NCBI GenBank assembly: GCA_963835855.1 | Contig: CAWIHA010000024.1 | Location: forward strand, 25,520-89,519 | DNA length: 64,000 nt | Direction: 5' to 3' | Source of the DNA: CAWIHA01 sp963835855 | GTDB lineage: Bacteria > Acidobacteriota > Terriglobia > Bryobacterales > Bryobacteraceae | Shown: piece by piece, positions 11,851 through 21,121 of the stretch | Position numbering within the stretch: position 1 is the first letter of the stretch | Layout: the number at the start of each line of letters is the position of its first letter | Position numbers and translations under genes: made by a program | The notes under the pieces: model-generated | What the model was told of the DNA's origin: nothing | Database searches by the model: none | Seen by the model: only the letters and a program-made list of their open reading frames with translations

Positions 11851-12537
11851 TCACTCAGGTGCCGAACCGCCCTGCAATTTCGATGCCCGGTAAATTGCTC
11901 TCACAATTGTACCCCTTTCCGGCGCGCTGGCAACCGAAAAGCGAAGGCCAGCCTGGGCGGCATAATGCCGCATCAGATGCAACCCCAGTCCCGGCGATTG
12001 CCCGGGCGAAAAGCCAATGCCGTTGTCGCGAACCTCGAGCGCCACCCCGTGCTTGGAGGGCTTTACCAGCACTTCGACCTGCGCGGCCTGGGCGTGCCGC
12101 ACCGCGTTATCGAGCGCCTGCTCAGCAATTTTGTAAAGCGCCGTCGCCACCTCGAGCGGCACCCGAACCGAGGGATCGAAGAACAGCCGGATCGTTCCTC
12201 CAAAGGCTTTGCCATGCCGGCCTCGAAGCCGGTCCAGCGCAAATTGTAGGCCGGTACGCTCTACGATCGCGGGATTGAGCTCGTAACTCAGATCCCGCAC
12301 CTGGGTAACAGCCTGCTCGAGCACCTTCTGGATCTCAACGATCCGGCTCAGGCTCCCCGAGGGGTTTTCCTGGAGGTCCATGCGCAATAGATCCAGTTGC
12401 AACCCAACCGCGCTCAGCACCTGCCCCACCTCGTCATGGAGAATGCGCGAAATATGCGCACCCTCCTGCTCGCGGGCATGCATCACGCTCACGAGCAGAT
12501 TCGCCAGCGCCCGTTCCTGGTCGGTTGCAAAGCCCAT
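11851..12537 (-). CDS. NarX-type (HisKA_3) sensor histidine kinase
   Basis: 228 residues from ATG at 12537; the open frame extends upstream but would run into the transketolase gene. The phosphorylatable His34 is in ISRILHDEVGQVLSA, the HisKA_3 signature. An ATPase domain follows with EQALDNAVRHAQA (N box), VRDNGIGF and GLGLHLMRHYA. No membrane segment or input domain is present, so it is a cytoplasmic kinase. It pairs with the response regulator directly downstream. Confidence 0.92.
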   Translation of the reverse strand: MGFATDQERALANLLVSVMHAREQEGAHISRILHDEVGQVLSAVGLQLDLLRMDLQENPSGSLSRIVEIQKVLEQAVTQVRDLSYELNPAIVERTGLQFALDRLRGRHGKAFGGTIRLFFDPSVRVPLEVATALYKIAEQALDNAVRHAQAAQVEVLVKPSKHGVALEVRDNGIGFSPGQSPGLGLHLMRHYAAQAGLRFSVASAPERGTIVRAIYRASKLQGGSAPE

Positions 12538-12554
12538 AAGGCAGTCGCTACACC

Positions 12555-13517
12555 TTAGTGCTTGCGATTCAGCACACTGCGTGCCGCCTCCACGATGTTG
12601 CGCGCGCGCAGGCCATACTTGTCCAGCAGAGCATCCGGGCTGCCCGATTCCGCGTACCCGGCCAGCCCCACGAACTCCATGGGACATGGGTGCGTCTCGG
12701 CCACCACCTGGGCGACGCGAACGCCCAACCCGGAATCCACCAGATGCTCTTCCGCCAACACGATCGCGCCCGTCTCCACAGCCGCACGCCGGATTGCTTC
12801 GCGGTCGAGCGGCTTGACCGTGAACATATCGAGGATTCGCGCTCGAATGCCCCCCGCTTCAAGCGCCTCGTGGGCCCGCAGCGCCTCGCTAAGCATGAGA
12901 CCGTTCGTAATAATGGTCAGATCGGAGCCGCTAACCACCTCGGTAGCCTTGCCGATCTCAAAATGCTGGCCCGGCGCATAGATTACCGGCACCTTAGGCC
13001 TGCCCGTGCGAATGAATACCGGCCCGATGTGTTTCGCGGAGGCGCGCACCAGCGCCGCTGCGGCGACCTCATCGGCCGGCGCGAGTACGACGAAACCCGG
13101 CAGCGAGCAGGCCAAGCTCACGTCCTCTATGCTCATCTGCGACGCGCCGTCCTCGCCCGTCGCGATGCCGCTGTGCGTGCCAACGATTTTGACGTTGGCG
13201 GCCGGGTAAGCCACCGACATCCGCAATTGCTCGAATCCTTTATTAAGGATGAACGAGGAAAAACTCGCGGCAAACGGGATTTTGCCGCTTGCCGCCAGGC
13301 CCGCCGCCACGCCGATCATGTTCGCCTCGGCGATGCCGCAGGAAACGAAGCGGTCCGGGAACTCCTTCGCAAACAGCGCGGTAAAGGTCGATTTGGATAG
13401 ATCCGCGTCCACGGCCCAGATCCGCTCATCCTCGCGGCCCAGCTCGACCAGCGTTCGCCCGAAAGCTTCCCTTGTCGCCAGACCCGGCTTCAGCTCGAAC
13501 CTCAAGTTCACGGCCAT
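12555..13517 (-). CDS. Transketolase, C-terminal subunit
   Basis: 320 residues corresponding to the pyrimidine-binding and C-terminal domains of transketolase. In split transketolases this chain pairs with a TPP-binding N-terminal chain. Seen: GIAEANMIGVAAGLA, THSGIATGEDGASQMSIED and the C-terminal region with AEEHLVDSGLG. Its ATG lies immediately after the stop codon of the N-terminal subunit gene, so the two are co-translated. The enzyme moves two-carbon units in the non-oxidative pentose phosphate pathway. Length fits split forms, so this is a natural arrangement rather than a broken gene. Confidence 0.93.
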   Translation of the reverse strand: MAVNLRFELKPGLATREAFGRTLVELGREDERIWAVDADLSKSTFTALFAKEFPDRFVSCGIAEANMIGVAAGLAASGKIPFAASFSSFILNKGFEQLRMSVAYPAANVKIVGTHSGIATGEDGASQMSIEDVSLACSLPGFVVLAPADEVAAAALVRASAKHIGPVFIRTGRPKVPVIYAPGQHFEIGKATEVVSGSDLTIITNGLMLSEALRAHEALEAGGIRARILDMFTVKPLDREAIRRAAVETGAIVLAEEHLVDSGLGVRVAQVVAETHPCPMEFVGLAGYAESGSPDALLDKYGLRARNIVEAARSVLNRKH

Positions 13518-14339
13518 CTATGCCAGCTCCCGGAGCGCCAGCTCGACTTCTTCTTTCGTTGGCGCGATGCCGTGAAACTTCGGATTGCTCTCCATGAAGG
13601 AAATGCCTTTGCCCTTGATCGTGTGCGCGATGAGCACGGCCGGCCGGCCTTTGACGGCGGAGGCTTCGGCGAACGCAGCCTGGAGCGCGCCGATGTCGTG
13701 CCCGTCCAGCTCGATCGCGTGCCAGCCGAAGGCGCGCCACTTATCAGCCAGCGGCTCCAGCTCCATGATGTCCTTGACAAACCCGTCGAGCTGCATGTGG
13801 TTGTAATCGACGATGGCGGCCAGATTATCCAGGTGATAGAAGGAGGCCATCATCGCCGCCTCCCAAATCTGGCCCTCTTGGATCTCGCCATCGCCGAGCA
13901 GCGCGTAGACGCGCGCCGGCCGCTGGTCCCAGCGCCCGGCCAGCGCCATGCCGATCGCGATGGAGAGTCCCTGGCCGAGCGAGCCGGTGGATGCTTCCAG
14001 TTCGGGCAGGAAGCGCCTGTCGGGGTGGCCCTGGTAAATGGAGCCGAGCTTGCGCAGCGTCTTCAACCCAGCCACAGGCCGATAGCCGCATTCGGCCATC
14101 ACTGCATACAGGGCCGGGGCGGCGTGGCCTTTGGAAAGGATAAAACGGTCGCGCTCCGGCCACGCCGGGTTCGCCGGCTCGTGCCGCATGACGTCCCAAT
14201 ACAGCGTCACCAGGATCTCGACGACCGAGAGCGATCCGCCAGGATGCCCCGACTTCGCCTCGCCGAGCATCTCGATGACGTGCCGCCGGATGCGCTTGGA
14301 GATTTGTTGCAGTTCTTCAATGTTATGGGTGTGCTGCAT
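13518..14339 (-). CDS. Transketolase, N-terminal (TPP-binding) subunit
   Basis: 273 residues from ATG at 14339 (MQHTHNIEELQQISKRIRRH). A longer open frame exists upstream but matches no known transketolase N-terminus. The TPP/Mg motif is GDGEIQEGQIWEAAMMA through NHMQLDG. Also seen are SGHPGGSLSVVEIL and FILSKGHAAPALYA. It forms a two-gene operon with the C-terminal subunit. The upstream 285 bp separates it from the divergently transcribed ACT-domain gene. Confidence 0.94.
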   Translation of the reverse strand: MQHTHNIEELQQISKRIRRHVIEMLGEAKSGHPGGSLSVVEILVTLYWDVMRHEPANPAWPERDRFILSKGHAAPALYAVMAECGYRPVAGLKTLRKLGSIYQGHPDRRFLPELEASTGSLGQGLSIAIGMALAGRWDQRPARVYALLGDGEIQEGQIWEAAMMASFYHLDNLAAIVDYNHMQLDGFVKDIMELEPLADKWRAFGWHAIELDGHDIGALQAAFAEASAVKGRPAVLIAHTIKGKGISFMESNPKFHGIAPTKEEVELALRELA

Positions 14340-14579
14340 CAGCTTCAAAACTCCGAAAGATCTTAGCATAGCAGGCCGTCTTTCCCGCGTCGCGCAGATT
14401 CCCTTGCTAGATATTTCTCCAAAACCGGGCGCGGTGATGGCAGTGCAATCCCGGTCGAAAGAGTGCGTTTGTTTCCAGGTTCCAGCGAGGGAAAGCCTGT
14501 TGCCGCGGACGGATGCCTCGCGCTGAACGCCGCCGGAAGCGGCATGCCGCACGCTGAGCGCGCTTTTTTGGGATTTTTA

Positions 14580-14607
14580 TTGACCTGGAGGATGAAGAAG
14601 TTATAGA
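14580..14607 (+). promoter_or_regulatory. Promoter candidate for the ACT-domain gene
   Basis: TTGACC (14580-14585), a 16-base spacer and TATAGA (14602-14607) resemble a sigma-70 promoter. The start codon at 14625 is only 18 bases after the -10, so a transcript from here would have a very short leader that begins at about the AAGGGAG ribosome binding site (14614-14620). That tight spacing lowers confidence. Confidence 0.35.
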
Positions 14608-14624
14608 ACGGATAAGGGAGACCT

Positions 14625-15041
14625 ATGCCTGACGAAATTACGCGAGTCGAATACTACATTGGCGCAATTCCCCACAAGGTTGGGGAGGGCGCGAAGATTC
14701 TGGGTGCGATGAAAGCAGCCGGCGTCAACCTGATCGGAGCCCTGGGCTACAAGAAGACGGCTCGCAACTCCGAGGTCGTCTTGGTGATCGCCGAAAACGG
14801 CCCGAAGCTGGGGCCGATCGCGAAGCAGGTTGGCGTCGAGTTAGGCGCAAAGCAGAAAGCCTTCTTCATCAACGGCGAAGACCGTCCAGGAGCGCTCGAA
14901 GAGGTGCTGAGCAAGCTGGCGGCGAAGCAGATCAACGTGCTCACGGTGCATGCGCTGAGCGCTGGCGCGGGGCGGTTCGGCGCGCTCCTCACGGTCGAAT
15001 CGGCCGACTTCGGCAAAGCCGGGAAAGCGTTGGGCGCGTAA
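14625..15041 (+). CDS. Tandem ACT-domain protein
   Basis: 138 residues with a good ribosome binding site (AAGGGAG, 4 bases before the ATG). The sequence divides into two ACT-like halves: residues 5-60 (YIGAIPHKVGEGAKIL...GVNLIGALGY) and 75-138 (AFFINGEDRPGALEEVLSKL...INVLTVHAL). ACT domains bind small ligands, usually amino acids. No catalytic domain is attached, so it is probably a small sensor or an allosteric partner. It is divergent from the transketolase genes and convergent with hemB. The ligand cannot be told from sequence. Confidence 0.8.
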   Translation: MPDEITRVEYYIGAIPHKVGEGAKILGAMKAAGVNLIGALGYKKTARNSEVVLVIAENGPKLGPIAKQVGVELGAKQKAFFINGEDRPGALEEVLSKLAAKQINVLTVHALSAGAGRFGALLTVESADFGKAGKALGA

Positions 15042-15109
15042 CGGGCCTGAGCCGGGCGTGTTTCTGCCTCTGCTGCTTGGGGCCACCAAGCGCTGGGCGC
15101 CCGCCGCGC

Positions 15110-16078
15110 TTACAGCAGCCGCGCGGCGTCTTTGGCGAAGTATGTGATGGTGATCGCCGCGCCCGCCCGCCGGATGGCGGTGAGCGACTCGAGCATGGCG
15201 CGCTGGCAGTCGATCCAGCCGTTCCGCGCGGCGGCGATAATCATGCTGTATTCGCCGCTCACTTGGTAGGCGGCGATGGGGACCTGCCAGCGGTCCCGCG
15301 CCTGCCGGATGATGTCGAGATACGGCAGCGCGGGCTTGATCATAATTATATCCGCGCCCTCTTCGAGGTCGAGCTCGATCTCGCGCAATGCTTCCCGGCC
15401 GTTGGCGGGGTCCATCTGGTAGCTGCGGCGGTCGCCGAACTGCGGCGCCGATTCCGCCGCCTCGCGGAACGGGCCGTAGAAGACCGAAGCGAACTTCGCC
15501 GCGTAGGAAAGGATTGGCGTCTTCTCAAACCCGTTAAAATCGAGCGCCTTCCGAATCGCCGCCACGCGGCCGTCCATCATATCCGAAGGCGCGACAATGT
15601 CCGTCCCGGCGCGGGCGTGGGACACCGCGGCCGCCGCCAGCCACTCGAGCGTGGCGTCGTTATCGACATCGCCGTCCACTACCTTCCCGCAATGCCCGTG
15701 GCTCGTGTACTCGCAGTTGCACACGTCGGTGACGACCAGGACCTGCGGGAGTTCGCGCTTGATCGCACGGATGGCGCGCTGCACGATGCCGTTGTCGTCG
15801 TAAGCGCCGGAGGCCGATTCGTCCTTGCTCTCGGGAATGCCGAACAGCAACACGCCGCCAATCCCTAGCGCGCGCGCCTCCTCGCATTCCTTGACGATTT
15901 GGTCAATCGAGAGCTGGGCATGCCCGGGCATCGCCGGGATCTCGCGCCGCACGCCCTCGCCCGGACACGCAAACAGCGGCAGAATCATCTGCGCCGGCTC
16001 GAGCCGGGTTTCACGCACCAGATCGCGCAGCGATTCGGTCGCGCGCAGTCTTCGCATACGATGGATGGGGAAGGGCAT
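15110..16078 (-). CDS. hemB: HemB, porphobilinogen synthase
   Basis: 322 residues from ATG at 16078 (a GTG codon directly before it is the alternative). HemB condenses two 5-aminolevulinate molecules into porphobilinogen for haem and corrin synthesis. Counting from the alternative GTG, the two active-site lysines are K196 (SYAAKFAS) and K249 (IIMIKPALPY). A zinc-type cysteine cluster, VCNCEYTSHGHCG, shows it is the Zn-dependent form. Haem demand is high here: the nearby MtrA- and MtrC-like cytochromes alone bind 20 haems. Confidence 0.96.
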   Translation of the reverse strand: MPFPIHRMRRLRATESLRDLVRETRLEPAQMILPLFACPGEGVRREIPAMPGHAQLSIDQIVKECEEARALGIGGVLLFGIPESKDESASGAYDDNGIVQRAIRAIKRELPQVLVVTDVCNCEYTSHGHCGKVVDGDVDNDATLEWLAAAAVSHARAGTDIVAPSDMMDGRVAAIRKALDFNGFEKTPILSYAAKFASVFYGPFREAAESAPQFGDRRSYQMDPANGREALREIELDLEEGADIIMIKPALPYLDIIRQARDRWQVPIAAYQVSGEYSMIIAAARNGWIDCQRAMLESLTAIRRAGAAITITYFAKDAARLL

Positions 16079-16199
16079 CACAGAGATTTTACCGCTTCGG
16101 CGGGACTGCCAGCCCGGGGCTATCGCGGGCAGTCGTTTGCCGCTACCCGCTTCCCGCCACCCAGCAGAGCCGCGCGCCTGACGGCGCTAACATATTTCT

Positions 16200-16502
16200 T
16201 TGGCACGGGCGAAAAAATCCAGTCTCCTCACCGCGAAGCGGTATTTCGTCAGTGGCCGCGTGCAGGGCGTCGGGTTCCGCTACTTCGTTGAGCGCGTGGC
16301 GAGCGAATTGAACCTGGCCGGTTATGCGCGCAACCTGGGCGACGGCCGCGTCGAAGTCTATGCCGTGGGCGCGCCTGAAAGCCTCTCGGCGCTCGCCGGC
16401 TATCTCTGGAAAGGCCCGCGCATGGCCGGCGTTCGAAGCGTCGAAGAAACGGCGGCGGCGGTGATGGATTACAGCGATTTCCGCATCGAGCACTTCGAAT
16501 AG
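16200..16502 (+). CDS. acyP: Acylphosphatase
   Basis: 100 residues. Hydrolyses acyl phosphates such as 1,3-bisphosphoglycerate or carbamoyl phosphate. The substrate-binding Arg27 in GRVQGVGFRYFV and the catalytic Asn45 in GYARNLGDGRVEV are both present. The start is read as TTG at 16200; no ATG is available in the right place. The gene precedes apt by 49 bp on the same strand. Confidence 0.93.
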   Translation: MARAKKSSLLTAKRYFVSGRVQGVGFRYFVERVASELNLAGYARNLGDGRVEVYAVGAPESLSALAGYLWKGPRMAGVRSVEETAAAVMDYSDFRIEHFE

Positions 16503-16551
16503 ACGGGCGGCTACGCCGATCCCTGCGCCCCGCGCTACCATAGGAATTCTC

Positions 16552-17091
16552 ATGAGCGACCTCATTGTGGCACCCGACCTGAAAAAGCTGATCCGCGAAG
16601 TGCCCGGCTTTCCCAAGCCCGGTATTCTCTTCTACGACATCACCACCCTGCTGAAGGACAGAGCGGGCTTCAAGGCGGTCATCGACGCCCTGACGGAGCG
16701 CTACCGGCGCGCGCGCATCGAAGTCGTCGTCGGCATCGAAGCGCGCGGATTTATCTTTGCTCCCGCGCTCGCCTACGCCCTGGGCACCGGCTTCGTCCCG
16801 GTGCGCAAGCCTAAGAAGCTGCCGGCTGAGAGCGTCAGCGTAGAATACCAGCTCGAATACGGCGTCGATAGTCTCGCAATCCACAAGGACGCGATTCGAA
16901 GCGGCCAGAACGTGCTGATCGTCGATGACCTGCTCGCCACGGGCGGCACCGCTTCCGCGGTCACGAAACTCGTGGAAAAGCTCGGCGGCCGCGTGGCGGG
17001 CCTCGGCTTCGTGATCGAGCTGCTGTTTCTGCACGGCCGCGAGAAACTCGCCGGCTACGACGTCTTCTCGCTCTTACAGTACGAGCAATGA
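16552..17091 (+). CDS. apt: Adenine phosphoribosyltransferase
   Basis: 179 residues, normal length. Salvages adenine with PRPP to form AMP in the cytoplasm. The PRPP-binding motif VLIVDDLLATGGTA lies at residues 121-134, and the N-terminal PGFPKPGILFYDITTLL and GIEARGFIF are diagnostic. Notably, the PRPP-producing enzyme Prs is encoded about 1 kb downstream on the same strand. In futalosine-pathway organisms adenine is also released during menaquinone synthesis, so Apt may serve that recycling as well (inference). Confidence 0.96.
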   Translation: MSDLIVAPDLKKLIREVPGFPKPGILFYDITTLLKDRAGFKAVIDALTERYRRARIEVVVGIEARGFIFAPALAYALGTGFVPVRKPKKLPAESVSVEYQLEYGVDSLAIHKDAIRSGQNVLIVDDLLATGGTASAVTKLVEKLGGRVAGLGFVIELLFLHGREKLAGYDVFSLLQYEQ

Positions 17092-17184
17092 GGGGGCACG
17101 GTTGCTGCCGGGCCGCCCGGAAGCCCGCGCAAGTCTTTGATCTCTTGTGTGCGCGGCGGTTGGGCCTGTGGAGACCGCTGCCGA

Positions 17185-18168
17185 ATGAGTAGTCCACGCC
17201 GCGCCCGTGTCAGCGCGCTCGCTAAGATCAATCCCGGCTTGAAGGTGCTCTATCGCCGCCCCGATGGTTACCACGAAATCCGGACCGTTTTCCAAACCGT
17301 CTCGCTCGCCGATGCGCTCGATATTGCATTTACGCCCGCGCGCGCGACCCGCATTGCTGTCTCCTCGAACGTCGAGATCCCAGGCGAGAACCTGGTCCAA
17401 CGCGCCGCCGCGCTCGCGCTCGAGGCCATGCGCGCCACGGGCGACATCGAGATTGGCCTCAAGAAGCGAATCCCGCTGGGGGCGGGACTGGGCGGCGGTT
17501 CGAGCGACGCCGCCGCGGTTCTGCTGGCGCTGCCCGTGCTCGCCCGCCAGCGGGTGCCGCTCGCGTGTTTGGTCGAACTCGCCGCCGAGCTTGGCGCTGA
17601 TGTGCCCTTTTTCCTCCTCGGTGGAACCGCCGTGGCGGTCGGCCGCGGAGCCGAACTCTATCCCCTCCCGGACCGCCGCGCGGCCTTCGGTTTGGTGGTC
17701 GCGCCCGGCGTGCACGTCTCGACTGCGGCGGCTTACAGCGCGCTCAACCGGGCGGCGGCAGGCGCCTCGAGCGAGGCGGAATTGACTTCGGCGGCCGCAC
17801 AAAATATCATCAATAGTTTCCAGTCTTTTGTTTGGAACGGGGGAGAGCCTTCTGCGGCGAGGCCGGCGCTGGCCGGCGAAAACGATTTTGAGCCGGTTGT
17901 CTTCTTGGAACACCCGCGGTTGCGATCCCTCAAGCTGCAACTCGAGAAACTAGGCGCCCGGCCGGCGATGCTCAGCGGGAGCGGTTCCGCTTTGTTCGGA
18001 ATCTTCCGCTCGCGGCCGGCCGCCCAACGCGCCCTCCGGGCGTTCCCGGATGAGCGGGTGTATCCGATTTCTTTGGTGAGCCGCGCGCGCTACCAGGCAT
18101 TGTGGCGGCGTCGGCTCGGCGCGCACATCGCGGGAAAGGTATGGCCACCCCAAAGCCGATACGCATGA
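17185..18168 (+). CDS. ispE: IspE, 4-diphosphocytidyl-2-C-methylerythritol kinase
   Basis: 327 residues from ATG at 17185, chosen because SALAKINPGLKVLYRRPDGYHE is the standard IspE N-terminus. It phosphorylates CDP-methylerythritol in the MEP pathway to isoprenoids, which also feeds the menaquinone side chain. The GHMP-kinase ATP loop PLGAGLGGGSSDAA and the C-terminal LSGSGSALFGIF are present. Its stop codon overlaps the prs start region, so ispE and prs are probably co-translated. Confidence 0.95.
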   Translation: MSSPRRARVSALAKINPGLKVLYRRPDGYHEIRTVFQTVSLADALDIAFTPARATRIAVSSNVEIPGENLVQRAAALALEAMRATGDIEIGLKKRIPLGAGLGGGSSDAAAVLLALPVLARQRVPLACLVELAAELGADVPFFLLGGTAVAVGRGAELYPLPDRRAAFGLVVAPGVHVSTAAAYSALNRAAAGASSEAELTSAAAQNIINSFQSFVWNGGEPSAARPALAGENDFEPVVFLEHPRLRSLKLQLEKLGARPAMLSGSGSALFGIFRSRPAAQRALRAFPDERVYPISLVSRARYQALWRRRLGAHIAGKVWPPQSRYA

Positions 18169-19112
18169 TGAATTCCGAACGCATCAAGATTTTTAGTGGC
18201 AACGCCAATCCGGCTCTTGCCCGGGAGATATGTGAGTTCCTTGGCCTGCCGTTTGGCTCGGCTTCGGTGAAGTACTTCGCTGATGGCGAGATCTACCTCC
18301 AGGTCCATGAGAATGTTCGCGGCGCCGACGTATTCGTTGTGCAGCCGACTTCCAAGCCCGGCGATCGCCATTTGATGGAAGTGCTGCTGATGATCGACGC
18401 GCTCAAGCGCGCCTCAGCGGATCGCATCACCGCGGTGTTACCCTATTATGGGTACGCCCGGCAGGACCGGAAAGACAAACCTCGAGTCCCCATTTCGGCG
18501 AAACTCGTCGCCAAATTGCTGGAAAAATCGGGAGCGGATCGTATTTTGTGCCTGGACCTGCACGCGGCGCAGATCCAGGGGTTTTTCGATATCCCGGTGG
18601 ACCACCTGTTCGCCACGCCGGTGATGATCGACCATCTGAAGTCGATCCTGACGCCGGAGACGATCGTGGTTTCTCCGGACGCGGGTGGCGTGGAGCGCGC
18701 CCGTGCTTTTGCCAAGCGGATGAACGTTCCGCTGGCGATCATCGATAAGCGCCGGGACGACGTGAACGTGGCCGAAGTGATGCACATCATCGGCGACGTG
18801 GAAGGCCGTGATTGCTTGATGGTGGACGATTTGATCGATACCGCCGGCACGCTGGTCAATGGCGCCGACGCGTTGGCGCGGCAGGGCGCGCGGCGGATTC
18901 TCGCTTGCGCGACGCACGGCGTGCTCTCGCCGCCGGCGGTGGAACGGCTTGAGAAATCTAGGATTCAGGAGGTCGTGCTGACCAACTCGATTCCTCTGTC
19001 GGAGGAGGCGCAGCGTTCGCCTAAGATCCGGGCGCTATCGGTGGCCCCGCTGCTGGCCCGCGCCATCCAGTCGATCCATGAGGAAACGAGCGTGAGCACG
19101 TTGTTCATTTAG
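18165..19112 (+). CDS. prs: Ribose-phosphate pyrophosphokinase
   Basis: 315 residues from ATG at 18165, which overlaps the ispE stop; an in-frame ATG at 18141 is possible and would add 8 residues. Makes PRPP from ribose 5-phosphate and ATP. Seen: RIKIFSGNANPALA at the N-terminus, YYGYARQDRKDKPRVPIS, the VVSPDAGGVERARAFA region and the PRPP site CLMVDDLIDTAGTL. The order ispE-prs-rplY-pth is a common bacterial arrangement. Confidence 0.96.
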   Translation: MMNSERIKIFSGNANPALAREICEFLGLPFGSASVKYFADGEIYLQVHENVRGADVFVVQPTSKPGDRHLMEVLLMIDALKRASADRITAVLPYYGYARQDRKDKPRVPISAKLVAKLLEKSGADRILCLDLHAAQIQGFFDIPVDHLFATPVMIDHLKSILTPETIVVSPDAGGVERARAFAKRMNVPLAIIDKRRDDVNVAEVMHIIGDVEGRDCLMVDDLIDTAGTLVNGADALARQGARRILACATHGVLSPPAVERLEKSRIQEVVLTNSIPLSEEAQRSPKIRALSVAPLLARAIQSIHEETSVSTLFI

Positions 19113-19280
19113 GGCAGTGGGATGCGGGTTGCAGCTTGTGACAGCCCACGATCCCCTGCCTGCAACCGTTTTTTGCCGGGCCCACGCAACCCACGTCCTA
19201 TAGGCGGACTTGCGGCCCCGGCGAGCAGCCGCGCATGCGGCAAGCGAGGCCGCTTTGGCCGCGGCCACGAGGAATAGCGA

Positions 19281-19987
19281 ATGCGAAAAGACATTACCAT
19301 CACCGCCGAACCGCGCGCGACGCGGGGCAAGAATGAATCGAGCCGCTTGCGCCGCCGGGGAATGATCCCGGCTATCCTGTACGGTGCTTTTCAGGACGCC
19401 GTCGCCGTTACGGTCGATCCGAAGCAGATCCAGCGCATCCTGCACAGCAAGACCGGCCACAACACGATCTTTAACGTCACGCTGGACGGCGGGACCACGC
19501 CGGCCATGATCGTCGACTGGCAGTTCGATCCCATGAAGGATACGCTGCTGCACGTCGATCTGAAGCGCATCGACCTGACGAAGCGCATCCGGGTATCCGT
19601 GCCGGTCCTTGCACAGGGCGAAGCGAAGGGCGTCAAGCAACAGGACGGCTTGCTCGAGCTGGTTACGAGAGACTCGAAATCGAATGCCTGCCCGATGAGA
19701 TCCCCGAACACTTCGTCATTGACGTCAGCGAGCTGCTGATCGGCCAAAGCGTGCGCGTGGGCAACGTCGCTCTGGCGGGCTCGATGAAGTTGATCAGTTC
19801 CCCGGAAAACGTGATCGCGCATGTGGTGGCGCTGCGCGCCGAGGAGGAGCCCGCCGCTGCCGCCGAGGTGGCGCCAGAGGCTGCTCCCGTCGAGGGGGCC
19901 GCGGCGGCGGCCGAACCCGAAGTAATCAAGAAGGGGAAGAAGGAAGAAGAAGGCGTCGAGGCCGAGGCCAAGGGGAAGAAGAAGTAA
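19281..19987 (+). CDS. rplY: Ribosomal protein bL25 (CTC type), frameshifted
   Basis: bL25 binds 5S rRNA. The N-terminal domain is intact (ITITAEPRATRGKNESSRLR, then GMIPAILYG). After LLELVTR (about 19670) the frame runs into unrelated sequence and stops at 19739. The expected continuation (LEIECLPDEIPEHF, then VIDVSELLIGQSVRVGNV) is in another frame ending at 19987. Adding one A in GAGACTC (19668-19674) restores a 235-residue bL25 with the CTC-type C-terminal domain and an Ala/Glu/Lys-rich tail. The 707-bp span is one base short of a multiple of three. A sequencing or assembly indel is the simplest explanation. Confidence 0.9.
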
Positions 19988-20091
19988 CGGAACTTGGACC
20001 GTGGAGCGCAGGCCGCCGGCGATTCGCTTGAGACGCGGCGATTTTTCCGCGCCGCGATCCGCGTCCTGCGATCCGTTCCCGGCGTTGAACT

Positions 20092-20685
20092 ATGGTGGAA
20101 TGGCTGGTGGTGGGTCTCGGCAATCCGGGCCAAGAGTATGCCATGTCGCCCCACAACGTCGGCTTCATGGTTATTGACCGGTTGGCCCAGAGGCACGGGG
20201 CGCGGGTAACGCGGAAGATTTCGCGGGCGCTGGTGGGTGCGGGTGAGATCGGCGGCCATTCGGCGCTGCTGGCCAAACCGCAAACGTATATGAACCTGAG
20301 CGGCGAGGCGGTCGAGCCGTTGCTCAAAAAGAATTCGCTGACGGCAGCCAATTTGATCGTCGTTTACGACGATCACGATTTGCCCTGGAAGACGCTGCGC
20401 ATCCGTCCCCGGGGTTCCGCGGGCGGGCATCACGGCATGGAATCCGTGATTGGCAGCCTGGGCGTTACTGAGTTCACGCGCGTGCGGCTGGGGATCAATT
20501 TTGGAAGCGGCCGCGCCAAACCGGAGTTTTTGCTCAAGCCCTTCCGGCGCGGGCAAAGAAAGGAACTGGGCGATTTTCTGGACCACGCGGCCCAGGCGGT
20601 CGCTTCCATAATTTCCGAGGGCGTCGAAATGGCCATGACGAAATTCAATTCGCCGCGCCTAAGGTCAAAATCCGAGGAAGAATGA
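20092..20685 (+). CDS. pth: Peptidyl-tRNA hydrolase
   Basis: 197 residues. Releases peptide from stalled peptidyl-tRNA. Seen: LVVGLGNPGQEYAMSPHNVGF with the catalytic His in SPHNVG, KPQTYMNLSGEAV, and VVYDDHDLPWKTLRIRPRGS followed by GGHHGMESVIGSLG. The last codons overlap the rpsF start by 4 bp (ATGA), so translation of the two is coupled. Confidence 0.96.
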   Translation: MVEWLVVGLGNPGQEYAMSPHNVGFMVIDRLAQRHGARVTRKISRALVGAGEIGGHSALLAKPQTYMNLSGEAVEPLLKKNSLTAANLIVVYDDHDLPWKTLRIRPRGSAGGHHGMESVIGSLGVTEFTRVRLGINFGSGRAKPEFLLKPFRRGQRKELGDFLDHAAQAVASIISEGVEMAMTKFNSPRLRSKSEEE

Positions 20686-21116
20686 GAACTTACGAAGAAC
20701 TGTTCATCGTGCGGCCGGACGCCTCCGAGGAGGAGACCGGCGGTTTCATCGAGCAAATCAAGCAGGTGATCACCGGCGGCGGCGGCGCCATAGACAAAGC
20801 CGACAAGTGGGGCATCCGCAGGCTCGCCTATCGCATCGGAAAATACGATGAGGGCTGCTACGTGCTTCTGCAATTCACCTCCGGCCCCGAGATAGGAAAG
20901 GAAATCGAGCGGCGGTTCCGCGTATCCGACCTGGTGCTGAAATTCCTCACCGTGCGGATCGACGAGAAGCTCAAGAAGATCGAGAAGCGGCGGAAGCAGC
21001 GCGAGAAGCGCGCCCGGCGCAAGCCCGCGCCTGCAGCATCCGCGCCCCCGCGGCCCGCGCCGGCCGCTGAGGCGATGCCGGAAGCGGCGCCCGAGACCAG
21101 CGGGAAGAAGGAGTGA
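20682..21116 (+). CDS. rpsF: Ribosomal protein bS6
   Basis: 144 residues; the first 100 or so form the bS6 domain (MRTYEELFIVRPDASEEE, then GIRRLAYRIGKYDEGCYVLL). It has a long C-terminal tail, first Lys/Arg-rich and then Ala/Pro-rich, making it longer than the E. coli protein. It binds 16S rRNA together with bS18, which is encoded next. Overlaps pth by 4 bp. Confidence 0.96.
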   Translation: MRTYEELFIVRPDASEEETGGFIEQIKQVITGGGGAIDKADKWGIRRLAYRIGKYDEGCYVLLQFTSGPEIGKEIERRFRVSDLVLKFLTVRIDEKLKKIEKRRKQREKRARRKPAPAASAPPRPAPAAEAMPEAAPETSGKKE

Positions 21117-21121
21117 CGGCC

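Noticed and set aside
12555..14339. Transketolase appearing as two ORFs, as a possible fifth frame break
   Set aside because: The two chains have proper start and stop codons and normal lengths; split transketolases are a well-known natural form.
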